A stretch of 64,000 bases of DNA from Phragmites australis (Eukaryota; Streptophyta; Magnoliopsida; Poales; Poaceae), in the NCBI RefSeq assembly GCF_958298935.1, contig NC_084933.1, positions 1,657,001 through 1,721,000 on the forward strand, in the 5' to 3' direction. This document shows positions 46,101-56,650 of this stretch, piece after piece. How positions within the stretch are numbered: position 1 is the first letter of the stretch; each line of letters opens with the position of its first letter. The translations under genes and the position numbers were made by a program. The notes beneath the pieces were generated by a model. That model was not told where the DNA came from. It was given only the letters and a program-made list of their open reading frames with translations, and did no database searches.

Positions 46101-49100
46101 CTCAGGTTAGATGATTCTATTTCATTGCTCTAACAGGAGTTGCATCACTGTGCTGTTCTATTTATCGTTTTATCTACAAATGTTTCAGAATTGATTGTGT
46201 CAAGTACTGAAATGTGTGTTGTATATTGTTATGAGCTTGGGAGAAAGGACAACTATAGATTAGAGGATGCAGGACAACAAGGAAAGAGGGAAACAGAGCT
46301 GGCTAGAGAGGGTTGTGTGCGATAGATGTAAAGGGTTGGGCTAGATACTTGATATTTCTTTCTTCCTCATGGCTGACGACCTCCTCATATATGTACAGAG
46401 GAGTCCCTAACAATATTGAACTAACCGACTACTAGATAAGATATTTAGCTAATAGCTAATTATTTGAATCGAACTGACAAATCAAACTAAACAAACTAAC
46501 TGATAAGGAATGGATCTGCTGTTCCTGCCGTGCTGTTCTTCGGGCCCATACAACCAGCCGGCCATGACATATATAGTGTGCATGGTCCGCATTTTGTGCT
46601 ATTGGATTAACATAAGGATGCAAAAACTGCCTAACTCAGCTCCAATCTAGCATACATCACCAGTAGGAATCGCTTCATGCACTGGAGCAAGGAAATCAAG
46701 TTCCAACTTTCGATGGTTTTTGTTTCGTTGCATCTCTTTCTTTCTATGCGTTTACTTATGTAGCCACTGTTTCAGAAATGGGCCACCTAGCCTGCCTAGG
46801 CAGCTTCTAAGCACTAGGCTCCACCCTCCTGCTGCGCCTCATGGCCATCTAGGCCTCCTAGTTGGTGATTAGGTGTGAGCTGCCACCCCCTGCCTGCCTA
46901 GCGCCTAATGCTTTTACAACATTGTACGTAGCAAACATAGTTGGCCGATTCAAATATCATTATGTTGTATTGAGTAATTATGCTTATGCAGAGCTGCAGC
47001 TGAGTAACTTCTGTCAATTTATGCAACTCCTTATCTTTTTTATTGAGAAATGATATTTTTTAGTCTCACATAAATTATATGCTTATGCAGAGCTGCAACT
47101 GAGTGAGGACCATACGTTATCTTGTGTATTATGAATGAAGGATGAATGTTAGATCGTTGTAACCCCCCCCCCCCCCCCAAAAAAAAAAAATCTGCCAAAC
47201 TCCTTGTATGAGGTAGCTTCACCTCATATGTAGTGTGATTATTTCCAGTTAATAAGTTGTTATGGTGTGGCATATTCTAGATGACTCCAACCCATGCTAA
47301 GTGGTATCATCATGTTATTGTGGTGCCTTTCACCTTGTCGCCAAAAGTATTAAATCATCATTCCTGAACTCTGATGGTACTGTAATTCATTTGGGCGTCT
47401 AATGCTAATTGTTTATTCTTAATTCTTTCCAGGCAGACTTTGATTTGTGTTCTGATTGCTACAATGAAGGGAAGTTTGATGAAGGCATGTCACAAGCTGA
47501 TTTCATCCTTATGGAATCTGCGAAAGTTCCAGGCTCTGGTGGTACTAGCTGGACTGACCAGGAGACATTGCTTCTTTTGGAAGCATTAGAAATTTTTAAA
47601 GCAAATAAATGGGATGACATTGCTGAGCATGTTGCAACAAAAACCAAAGCACAGTGCATGCTATACTTCCTCCAAATGCCAATTCTGGACTGCTTTCTAG
47701 ATGGTGGAGATTTCAATCTAACATCTGAGAAGATCACAGAACAGGCTTCAGCAGAAAAGGGCACTTTTGATGTACCTGAGAAAATGGTAGTAGAAGACAA
47801 TGCAGGAGGAAAAGAAAACACTGATGAAAAAACTTCCAAGACAACAAATGCTGATTCTACAGAAACAGGAACAAAATTATCCGATAAAAATGTTTCTGCA
47901 AAAAAAGATACCAAGAATTCAGATGCTAATGATCTAGTTGCATCTTGCATTGTTGATAATTCAAACAAATCGTCAGGTTCTGACCCTGGAAATGGGGAAC
48001 ATGCTTCCAACTTTGTTATTGATGTCCTGGGATCTGCTTTTGAAGCTGTTGGTCACTTTCTGGAGAAAGAAGACATGGGTTCATTTGCTGAAGCAGGAAA
48101 CCCTGTGATGGCACTAGTGAGTAGACGCTTTTGATTTTTTTTCTTCTTTTCTATTTTCTTTACTTACAAAACAAGAATGTTTTTAAATGTTTGGATAAAT
48201 AACTGCAGGCAGCATTTTTGGCTGGTCTTGTGGAACATGACGATGCTGTTACTTCATGTTGTAGTTCATTGAGAGCTATATCAGAGATATCTCCTGCCCT
48301 TCTACTGGCAACTAGGCACTGTTTTATTCTTCCAGATCCACCAAGTGACCTCAAAAATCTAACTTTCAGTGTCAGGTAACATAGCTCGTCCTAGGACTCT
48401 TGTTCAGTACAGAGGTGCAATTGCAAAATTTCATTTTTTTTAATTGGAACTTGTAGCCCTGCAAGCACAGGTGGTGAGCACCAAAAAGACAATGATGCGA
48501 CTCCAAATGCAAATGGTACTGATAAAGACAGCAATAAGAAGGAAGATAGTGCTTTAACTTTGAGAAAGCTGAATGCTTCATTCACTTCACAGAAAGAGCA
48601 CCAGGAATTATCGAACACAAAGGGATCATGTGTTGAAATTCCCCAAGTGGAGGCCAACACCAACAGTACTAAGGATTTTGATAATCCAACTGATATGGTA
48701 GAGAATAGTAGTGCATCTGATAAGATGAGAGATGAGTGTGATTCCATTTCACATTCTGTTACTTCAAATAATACAAATGAACCTAGTTCCATAGCGTCCC
48801 AAGAAGCCAGTGCAGCAAGTACAGAGGACACTACTGGCCCGGAACGAGTAGAAGGGGACAAACTGAGTTCTGAAGAATTACCAGCTGATGTTTCACCTTC
48901 ACAAGGAAAGGTAGAGACAAAGAAGATTGAACATGCGGCCTCGTCTAGCGTACAACACCACGAGTCCAACCAAACAGAAACTAGCAATACTGAAGGTACT
49001 TCATTCAACCTTATTATACATTAAAATTTTCATTGATTGAGGAATCTTCTTCAGTTCCAGGGTTCAAACTCCTGCAACTGGAGCTATTGACCAATCATCA

Positions 49101-50300
49101 AATTTCCTGGACCCAACCAGGATTAGGAAAACTGGCCAGTTCTGATTGTTGTTTATGGGAAGGTGTGATTATCCAAAATATAGGATACAAAAATAAATCA
49201 AGTTGAAGAGAAGATAATTTTTCTGCTCCCATTTTTCTAATTCGTTGCAGCTGGTGTGTATTACTCCCTCCGTTTCATGGTATACAGCCTGCTCCTATAA
49301 ACATGGTCTTAACTTTGCGATAGATTACTAGTGACTACAAAATGGTTTTATTTTTATGTGAAAAGAGCCTTTATATGGTTGCAATAATTGATCGTCAATA
49401 CTTACAAAGTTTTACTTGTGCTGCGCGAGGGGCCTATATTATGAAGGAGAGTGGGTAAGTAATTGCAATTCCTTAGTATTTGAACAATAAAATACGTTAC
49501 GAAAGTTACCTGTAAATGCAGCTTAGCTTTCTCACCCTTTCCTCGGGGTACACAGTTTGCAGCATAGTTTCCGTGACGAAGAAATAATTTGGCTCATATG
49601 TGACAGAACCTAACAGCAATAAGAACATTGCTGCCGACGGTGGTTCCATCATAAGGCTACAGCGAGCGGCAGGTACTGCCATTTCAGCAGCTGCGGTGAA
49701 AGCTAAGCTCCTCGTGGAGCAGGAGGAGGATCATATTCGACGACTAGCTGCACTTGTAATCAAAAAGCAGGTAATTCATGTGCCGATGATTGTAAGATGT
49801 ATTGATGTTACTACTACACGCTCATCTATCGCTTGTATCTATATGGTCAGGGAATAAAACTTCATTTTCAACAAATTTTCAGAGCACAGTTTGATTTTCG
49901 GTTAACTTTGGTAGCAGAAAATTTCAGAAAAAAATCCTTTTATAATTTTAAAATTTTGATTTTTTTTTCTATGGAGAACTGGAAGGGGGCAGGGGCGAAA
50001 ATGTGACCACCCACATCCCTAGTTCATTTCTTACCCCTGTGCTGCCTCTGCTAACTGACATCCTATCTCATGCAGTTTCAGAAGGTGGAAGCTAAAATGT
50101 CGTTTTTCGCTGAACTTGAACATTTGGTTTTGCGAGCGAGAGAATTAACCAAAAAAATCCGGAAGAAGCTTCTGATGGAGCGGATTGCGATAATTGCTGC
50201 CCGGATGGCTGCAGTGTCATCCAGGCCAAACCAACATGGGGCTCCTGGAGCTAGATTACCAGTAGGCTATGCTGTGAGTCAGCAGCTTAGGCGGCCTTGA
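43101..50300 (+). CDS. SWI3D: SWI/SNF complex subunit SWI3D-like, complete, 7 exons
   Basis: Exons: 43101-43434, 45567-46105, 47433-48116, 48209-48375, 48457-48995, 49607-49770, 50076-50300. All introns are GT-AG and the phases match, giving 883 residues and no stop. SWI3 proteins are scaffold subunits of nuclear ATP-dependent chromatin-remodelling complexes. Domains: Pro/Lys-rich basic N-terminus (1-110), SWIRM (113-198, WFSWKEIHPIEKQTLATFF to WGLVNFHPFPP), ZZ zinc finger (274-308, HCNSCSIDCSRKRYHC, DLCSDCYNEGKF), SANT (330-375, SWTDQETLLLLEALEIFKAN), an acidic Ser/Thr-rich middle, NPVMALAAFLAGLVEHDDAV (512-531), and a C-terminal helical SWIRM-associated region (about 768-850, AVKAKLLVEQEEDHIRRLAA, ELEHLVLRARELTKKI). 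The ZZ finger separates the D type from SWI3A/B. Somewhat shorter than dicot SWI3D as I recall it. Confidence 0.93.
44179..44410. mobile_element. Stowaway MITE in SWI3D intron 1
   Basis: Inverted ends CTCCCTCCAATCACAAAAGA and, reversed, CTCCCTCCAGTCACAAAAGA, extended by matching AGTGTTGTT. Left flank is TA, right flank TC, a slightly mutated TA duplication. 232 bp, non-coding. Confidence 0.85.
45418..45501. repeat. Short direct repeat in SWI3D intron 1
   Basis: TGGAGCTACAATGCATAA occurs at 45419 and again near 45485, about 66 bases apart and upstream of the exon 2 acceptor. Probably a chance local duplication. Confidence 0.5.
46217..46569 (-). repeat. Possible short solo copia LTR in SWI3D intron 2
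   Basis: On the minus strand the block starts TGTCATGGCCGG and ends ACAATATACAACA. It holds a TACATATATGAGGAG core and a pyrimidine-rich 3' half, a layout like short grass copia LTRs. No matching 5-bp flanks were found, so borders are tentative. Confidence 0.4.
47163..47190. repeat. Poly-C then poly-A run in SWI3D intron 2
   Basis: About 16 C followed by 11 A. Such runs are often length-variable or assembly-sensitive. Confidence 0.9.
49264..49455. mobile_element. Stowaway-like MITE in SWI3D intron 5
   Basis: Left end CTCCCTCCGTTTCATGG, right end ...GGAGAGTGGG, each next to TA (49262-49263 and 49456-49457). 192 bp, non-coding. Confidence 0.75.
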
Positions 50301-51284
50301 AGCCTAGATGCTTTGCTGATCCTCTGATCCAACCTTCTAGAAGTATATATATGATGTAGGGCTGGCTTTTGTAGTTGTGCTAATCCACCTTGTAAAAATC
50401 CAGTGTTACTGCTAGAAGCGTAACTTTTGGGTCAACCTAGGGTGTAGTTATAACCCCTTGTTACTCAGCTTGTTGTCATGCTATGTTTATAACATATATA
50501 TGCTAGGATTTGTGTAGGGATGCAATCTCACGAGTTATGTGTTACACTGGTTTAAAGTCTAGGGTCGGTGCTCGTGTGCATATATGGTGTCTGGGTTGCA
50601 TGAGAGATGTTTTGATGGTTAGCGATGTGGCTCACGCTTTCTGAAGAAATCCTGTGACGACTCGAAGTGGTGTACTGCAATTCTGCCAAGAAAAAGAAGG
50701 TAGTGTCATAGCTGATTACTTTTTTTTTCCTTTCTTTTGTTTTTCCAATGCGTGGGCGTGAATTTTGATCTTGCGACAAAACGAACTTGTCTTTGTATGC
50801 GTGCAGTACTTGCTGAAACGATGGGCTGTATCTGATGTTTGTGTGCTTGTATACCATGCCATTCGAGTCGTTATACCTTGGAGCTTGTGCGCTATGATCT
50901 TGTAAACCTGGTTGTAAAACTCCTTTATTGAATCAGCAGCAAAGGGAGCTTCATGTTTTTGTCTATAACCTGTCGCAGAGCTGAAAATGGGCCAAAGCAT
51001 CCTTGGACTTAATTTGCCCTTCGACCAAGCTGCTTCTCGTAAAAAGCTGTTTTTGTAAGTAAAAGCGTCATCAACATGACCGACTGCGGGTAGTTTAGAG
51101 AACAGGAGAAATGCTATTGTTATTGACCAATGGATAGGGCAGTAAAAAAAGCTTCTACTAGGCTTGCAGGGCTGCTGCTGCTCTATGAAGAACAGGTCTA
51201 GTGGAAGAGCGGGTGGGGGCTTTGGAACTCGCATGACAAGCGGAGGTGGTGTTTGGTTCGTAGCTACAATTTGCCGCACCTACA
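50301..51284. other. SWI3D 3' region and intergenic spacer
   Basis: AT-rich 3' UTR sequence probably follows the stop, with ATATATAT tracts near 50345. The long minus-strand frame (51279-50716) is low complexity and has no domain, so is not called. At 51250 a GGTGTTTGGTTCGTAGC block looks like one end of a MITE into which the copia element at 51285 inserted. Confidence 0.45.
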
Positions 51285-52067
51285 TGTTATAATAAAAAGG
51301 TAGCGGCAATGCACCAATTAACCTCTTATCTTGTGATAAAAAATAAGGAGACCTTCAACCAATAGAGAAGTAATCGAATAATAACAATCACATGCATAAT
51401 TGACACAACGATTTAAGTAGAAAAATCTCCTCAAGGTGACGATTAAAAAACCACGAGACCAATCGGCTCACTCCAACTTTCCACTACAATCAATAATAGG
51501 TACACGAAGTCTTCTCTAGAGTCTCTAAGGATTACAATAGTAATAGCACCTTCATCAATTTACAACTTGACATCAACAACAACAACCACCAACATGAGCT
51601 AATAAGAGGTAGCTAACTCAGCTAAAACAGAGAAGGCTGATTCTATCCCCTTCGGTTATCAGATCATAACTCACAAATCACATGTACACAACACATGAAA
51701 TTTGGGAGGCATGTAGTTCCACGAGTACCCTACTGAGTACTGACTATCAAAATTTCAGCTCAATTGGACACCATTTCACCACCCAAACTAAACTTCTACC
51801 AAATCTGCTCTGTGCTGAAACTGCAGTTACCCGAACTGACAAAACCCCTCTCAAATCTGATGCTCCTCTCATCTAATCCTCAAAATAACTGACCAAATCG
51901 AAGTACTCTAAGTGTAGAACAAGATCACCAAGTTTGGAGCCAATCCATCCAAGTTTGAGCCTCCGATCACAAGCTTGAAGACGATTCGTCCAGAGCCACT
52001 AAATCTAGATATATTTTCTTCTCCTTCTTCTTCCTCTCTTCTCTCAAGTTATGTGTTGTGTGTGTTG

Positions 52068-52099
<32 letters not shown>

Positions 52100-52255
52100 G
52101 ATAGCATGCATCTGAGGCAAAGGGGGCTAGAAGTTTTCTTCTTTTCTGCTCTCTTCCAAGGAGGCATCTCCACTGTTGAACGGCTCGCAAAGAGCTGGGC
52201 TTGTGAGCTGCAATGGCTGATGTTTAGCTCCATGTGGATGGAATTCATCCCAACA
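51285..52255 (-). repeat. 3' LTR (971 bp) of the TNT1-like copia element
   Basis: On the minus strand it starts TGTTGGGATG at 52255, just after a polypurine tract, and ends ...TTTTTATTATAACA at 51285 (TGTT...AACA). It aligns with 60317-60491 plus 62673-63057, the 5' LTR of the same element. A CT-microsatellite lies inside at 52060-52096. Confidence 0.88.
52060..52096. repeat. (TC)n microsatellite in the LTR
   Basis: About 17 TC dinucleotides, in the U3 part of the copia LTR. Confidence 0.95.
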
Positions 52256-52270
52256 AGTTCCCCCTCCCAA
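52256..52270 (-). promoter_or_regulatory. Polypurine tract of the TNT1-like copia element
   Basis: On the minus strand GGGAGGGGGAACT abuts the LTR start. Confidence 0.7.
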
Positions 52271-52274
52271 CATC

Positions 52275-54012
52275 ACGGAGTGTCTCACTACCTTCCAGAA
52301 ATAATGTCAGTGAGCCGGCAACATACCTCGAGCTTATCTCTTGTCATCACCTTGGTCAACATATCAGCACCATTATCATCGGTGTGAACTTTCTCAAGTT
52401 GCATTTTCTTAGAATTCAACACATCTTGAATCCAATGATAACGAACATCAATATGCTTTTACCTTGAGTGAAAACTTGAAATTTTACTCAAGTTAATAGC
52501 ACTCTGGTTGTCACAAAACAACACATAATTGTCTTGATCAAACCCAAGTTCTCTAGCAAACTTTTTCAGCCACAATAGCTCTTTACTTGCCACTATCGCT
52601 TCAATGAACTCAGCTTCATTTGTAGACAATGTCACACATTTCTGCAACTTGCTTTGCCATGACATAGCCCCCTGCATAGGTGATCAAGTACCCTGAAGTA
52701 GACTTCCTACTATCAACATCCCCGGCTATATCTGCATATGTGTATGCAACCAACACAAGCTCATTTCAACCAAAGCAAAGCTTCAAATTAGTGCTGCCTA
52801 GAGGTACCTCAAAATCTACTTCAACGCTTCCCAATGTGGTCTTCCTAGATTTGACATAATTCTTCTCACAGTACTAACCTCATGAGCAATGTTAGGCCTT
52901 GTACACACCATAGCATACATCAAGCTCTTTCAACTGCTGAGGCATAAGGAACATGTTGTATTTCCTTCTTCATAACATCAGTAGAAGGGCATTGCTTGGT
53001 GCTTAACTTAGAATAAGTTGCAAGAGGACAACTGACATTTTTTGCATTGTCCATCTTGAACTTACAAAGTACTTTCTCAATATACTTCTCTTTAGACAAT
53101 TAAAATTTGTTGGAGCTTTTGTCTCTCTCAATTCTCATCCCGGGAATTTGATTCGCTGGCCCCAAGTTTTTCATGGAAAAAGAGTTGCTCAACTCTTTCT
53201 TTAGCTTTGTAATCCTAGAGACATTCTTGCCAACAATCAATTTATCATCAACATAGAGCAACAAGATTATAAAATCATCACCTGAGAACCTCTGAAGAAC
53301 ACACAATGGACTGAGCTACTCCTCTTGTAGCCTTGCTCCCCCATAACTGAATAAAACTTGAAATACCATTGTCTTGGTATTTGTTTCAGGTCATAGACTC
53401 TTTTTCAGCTTGCACAGATAGTCTTTGTCTTTCACAAGAAACTTCTCAGGCTGCTTCATGTAGATTTCTTCCTCCAAATTATGATGAAGGAAGGTTGTCT
53501 TCATATTCATTGGCTCAACCATCAAGCTGAGACTAGCTGCCAAGCCAATGATCACTCTAATTGATGTCATCTTCACCACCAAAGAAAATATCTATCAAAG
53601 TTAACACCTTTCCCATGACCAAATCCTTTCACAATAAGCCTAGCCTTGTATCTTCGATGTGTTCTTTTCTTGCTTGATTATGTAGACCCTTGCCCTTGGG
53701 CAACTTCACCAACTCATATGTATGATTCTTATGCAAGGAATCCATCCCTTCTTGCATACCCTTCATCCACTTCGGGTGCCCATTCCATTGCATCCGCAAA
53801 GCACTCATGTTTTGAACCATCAGATACTAACACCACATACTAATATGAGGGATACCTGGTGGAAGGAACTCAATCTATACTGGATCTTATGAGTGGAACT
53901 ATTGATGGATCTTCTGGTACTAGTGGCTGCTGATCTGAATCATTAATTTCAACATCAATCCCATGCTGCTGGGGAGCATTCTCATCACCTGTACCATGCA
54001 CACTATGCATCA
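52275..54012 (-). pseudogene. pol: TNT1-like copia reverse transcriptase and RNase H, broken
   Basis: Right to left: linker QQPLVPEDPSIVPLIRSSID then VPSTRYP; RT start PKWMKGMQEGMDSLHKNHTY; MVEPMNMKTTFLHHNLEEEI and YMKQPEKFLVKDKDYLCKLK; FIILLLYVDDKLIVGKNVSR (YVDD kept); then RNase H GAMSWQSKLQKCVTLSTNEA, ASKELLWLKKFARELGFDQD, LFCDNQSAINLSK and, near 52400, EKVHTDDNGADMLTKVMTR. Many stops lie between 52700 and 53100. RT would copy element RNA to DNA. Confidence 0.85.
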
Positions 54013-54700
54013 TTAATACTGATACATGTATCGATATCGGACTGATACGGATACGGGGATACACTATTTTCCTAGAAAACCCAATATGCGGATGTGTTTT
54101 ACTTTTAAAAAAACAGTAATAAGTTTGCAGTACATGTTTATATTATTTGAATCACTCAGAGGCTACTATTGCCAACATGACCTATCAAACCAGATCATAT
54201 GCCTAGATTTAAGTCATCAGTAATTTGCATATGAGATGACAAAAGGTAATTCAAATTATGCAATATCAACATTAATTTGCTTTGTTGTCTTCACAACATG
54301 CAAAATTGTTTCCACTCCATTTGAATCATAACCACCAGCCAATTTTATTAACCACTTAACCTAAAAAGGATGAGAGTTAGAGAGGAAGTCACTGTCGCCA
54401 GGGCTAGGAGAGCGTCGTGGGCGGCGGTTGGCGTGTAGGCCGCTATGCGAGAAGGAGACATGCGGGACTACGGGCAGCAGCTGGTGTGCGGGACTGTAGG
54501 TGACTTTGTTAGGTCATGAGAGCGCAAATGGGCTAGGACGTATCCCCAAAGTATTGGAGAAGTATCCAATTTTGTATCCATAATTTATGTAAATATTTTT
54601 TTGATACTTGCTGAATACGTATCCGACAAGTATCCTATGCGTATCAATATCGGATACGCTATCTGATATGGATACATTGCCTTCTTGAAGTATTAGTGTT
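54013..54700. mobile_element. Unclassified repeat inside copia linker (TATCCG-rich ends)
   Basis: The region separates copia linker pieces (…HSVHGTGDENAP on one side, ADDLHDDVHAL on the other). Both ends hold diverged copies of (C)GATACGGATACG in opposite orientation (54015-54063 and 54600-54675), with a GC-rich centre at 54390-54520. It looks like a foldback DNA transposon, class unknown. Exact edges and target duplication are unresolved. Confidence 0.5.
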
Positions 54701-55067
54701 TCAGAGCATGCACATCATCATGTAAATCATCTGCAACATCACATTTAGCTTGTTGCGGAGCTAGAGCTACAGGAACTAGGTCTAAATCAATCATTGGTTC
54801 TTGCTATGGAACATGCACCTTTGTCTTCACAATATCGTCAATTGTTTGGTCTTCAAGAAACATAGCATCACGGCTTCTCACAACCTTCTTTGCAATTGGA
54901 TCAAACAGTTTGTACCCAAACTCATCCAATCCATAGCCAAGGAAGATACACTGTCATGTCTTTGCATCAAGCTTTAACCTTTCATCTTGAAGGATATGAA
55001 CAAAGGCCTTGCACCCAAAAACCTTAAGGTGGTCATAAGAGACGTCCTTGTTGTACAAACCCTGTTA
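54701..55067 (-). pseudogene. pol: Copia integrase C-terminus and linker
   Basis: Minus-strand reading YNKDVSYDHLKVFGCKAFVH, ILQDERLKLDAKT, FLGYGLDEFGYKLFDPIAKK and VVRSRDAMFLEDQTIDDI is the C-terminal part of copia integrase leading into the linker to RT. A stop lies between KT and IFLGYG. Upstream it is interrupted by a TRIM-like element and resumes at 56557. Confidence 0.85.
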
Positions 55068-55072
55068 GGAAT

Positions 55073-56551
55073 TGTAATGCTCTGGCCTATTAGTGTTTCT
55101 GGTTTTGACCTGTGTGACCTAAGTGTTCTGGTGTGGTGGGTTTAGTACCATCTTGATAGTTTAAATACGTTCGGGTCAGCTTATAAGCCTTTGTGTTCTA
55201 AACATAGTACCTCCAAGTTAACCCTTTTATACGAAGCGAGAACGAAAGTGTAAGAGAGGTACTATGCGTATTCAGGTTCGCCCCATAGGTGGGCCGGGTT
55301 GTAAGCAGATTTTGGATGCGGAGTGTTACAGATGATATCAAAGCCAACTCTCATTGCATGAGTGCATGTGTGTCAAACCATGGGGGGATATGGCATGGTC
55401 GTGGCACCGAGGAGAGATCTTGGTTTCGGTGTGGTGAGTTCAGTACCATATTGGTAGTTTAAATAGGTTCCATCCAACTTATAAGCATTTGTGTTTAAAA
55501 TATAGCACTTTTGAGTTAACCCTTTTATATGAAGTGAGGATAAAAGTGTAAAAGATGTGCTATACGTATGCGGGCCCGCCCTAGGTGGGCAGGGCTGTAA
55601 GCGAATTTTGGAGGCTGATGAGGACATCACTCCTTCAAATATATGCAACACTAATATTTCTCCTTTAAGACATATAAGGGTCAATTACAAGAGTACGTGC
55701 ACGATAATTAAACCACAAGGTGAACTCGTTCCTTGTTGTTCATTCTTTCTTGGTAAATGATAGAATGCTACTAACTTCTTGTGATGTTTTATTACTTAGG
55801 AATATGGAAAAAGCACCATAATATCACCTGAGTGTCACTCCTCAAAGGACAAATCAAATCGAACGCTAAGTAATTCTCAAGTCAGACTCCAAATTCGGTT
55901 CGAAGTCTACGAACACCATGTCAATAAAACATGCATAACTTTCACATACAGAGTCCAATTTAAGTGTTCTTGTATTTGTTGGAAAGTTTACGATGAGACC
56001 TTACCAACAGATCTGGTTCCACCCTTAGAATCTTTAAAAATCAATCGTAATCGAATAAATAATTTGTTGCACCATCGTTTTAGGCCGTGTCGGGCCTTAT
56101 AAGCGTGTTGAGGTCCAAGCCCAGGTGGTGTGCGACCCTCCCCACAACCACACAACTCTAGGTCGACCTCCTCACATCTCCATCTCATATAGTTAGTAGT
56201 CGTCATAGTTTAGACTCGGGTTTTTCTTAAATTATTCTGCCATGTTGCAGTTTTGCTACTTGTTTGATTTGAGGAACCTCATTTTGTGAACGTCATATAT
56301 ATTCGCAATAGTAATTCAAATTACATATTCTATTTTCTTGTTTGTGTTCTTGATTCACATGCAGGAAAAGTGTTCTTGGTGAGATCAATCGCGTTCGGCA
56401 TGGTTGATAACCATAGAGTAGTGATCGCAAGGGTTTTCGATCTGTTATGGTCGGAGCATTTGGATCATCAATGTCGAAGCTCCATAAATCGACATATCAC
56501 ATTATCTTTCAAAAGATCGGGCCGTACTTCCATTAGAGGCGCGGTGTTACA
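55073..56551. mobile_element. TRIM-like small LTR element inside copia integrase
   Basis: First repeat 55073-55330 starts TGTAATGCTC and ends GGAGTGTTACA. A GATATCAAAGCC primer-site-like stretch follows at once (55334). A second, 5'-shortened repeat runs about 55427-55615 and resumes at 56541-56551 (GCGGTGTTACA) after a solo LTR. Flanks GGAAT (55068-55072) and GGAAC (56552-56556) form a 5-bp duplication with one mismatch. Without the solo LTR the element is about 560 bp and has no coding sequence. Confidence 0.75.
55616..56535 (+). mobile_element. Solo gypsy LTR (920 bp) inside the TRIM-like element
   Basis: Starts TGATGAGGACATC, ends CTTCCATTA, and is flanked by GAGGC on both sides (55611-55615 and 56536-56540). 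It is the same family as the LTRs at 25075-26023 and 33391-34308. Removing it with one GAGGC restores the second TRIM repeat (TTTTGGAGGCGCGGTGTTACA region). Confidence 0.95.
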
Positions 56552-56556
56552 GGAAC

Positions 56557-56645
56557 ATCTCCCTACAAAGGATAAGATGGTGAGAGATTAATAAGATAAA
56601 CTACAGTCATTAAAAAACCAATAGTTCTTAGGAAACTTTGCATGT
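56557..56645 (-). pseudogene. pol: Short island of copia integrase
   Basis: The minus strand reads HAKFPKNYWF, then after a frame change LMTVVYLINLSPSYPL, stop, GDVP. This is copia integrase between the catalytic core and the VSYDHLKVFG block. It is left as an island of about 90 bases by insertions on both sides. Confidence 0.85.
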
Positions 56646-56650
56646 GATAG

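Noticed and set aside
50716..51279. 187-codon minus-strand frame downstream of SWI3D
   Set aside because: No domain, Lys-rich tail from poly-T, no splice or promoter context.
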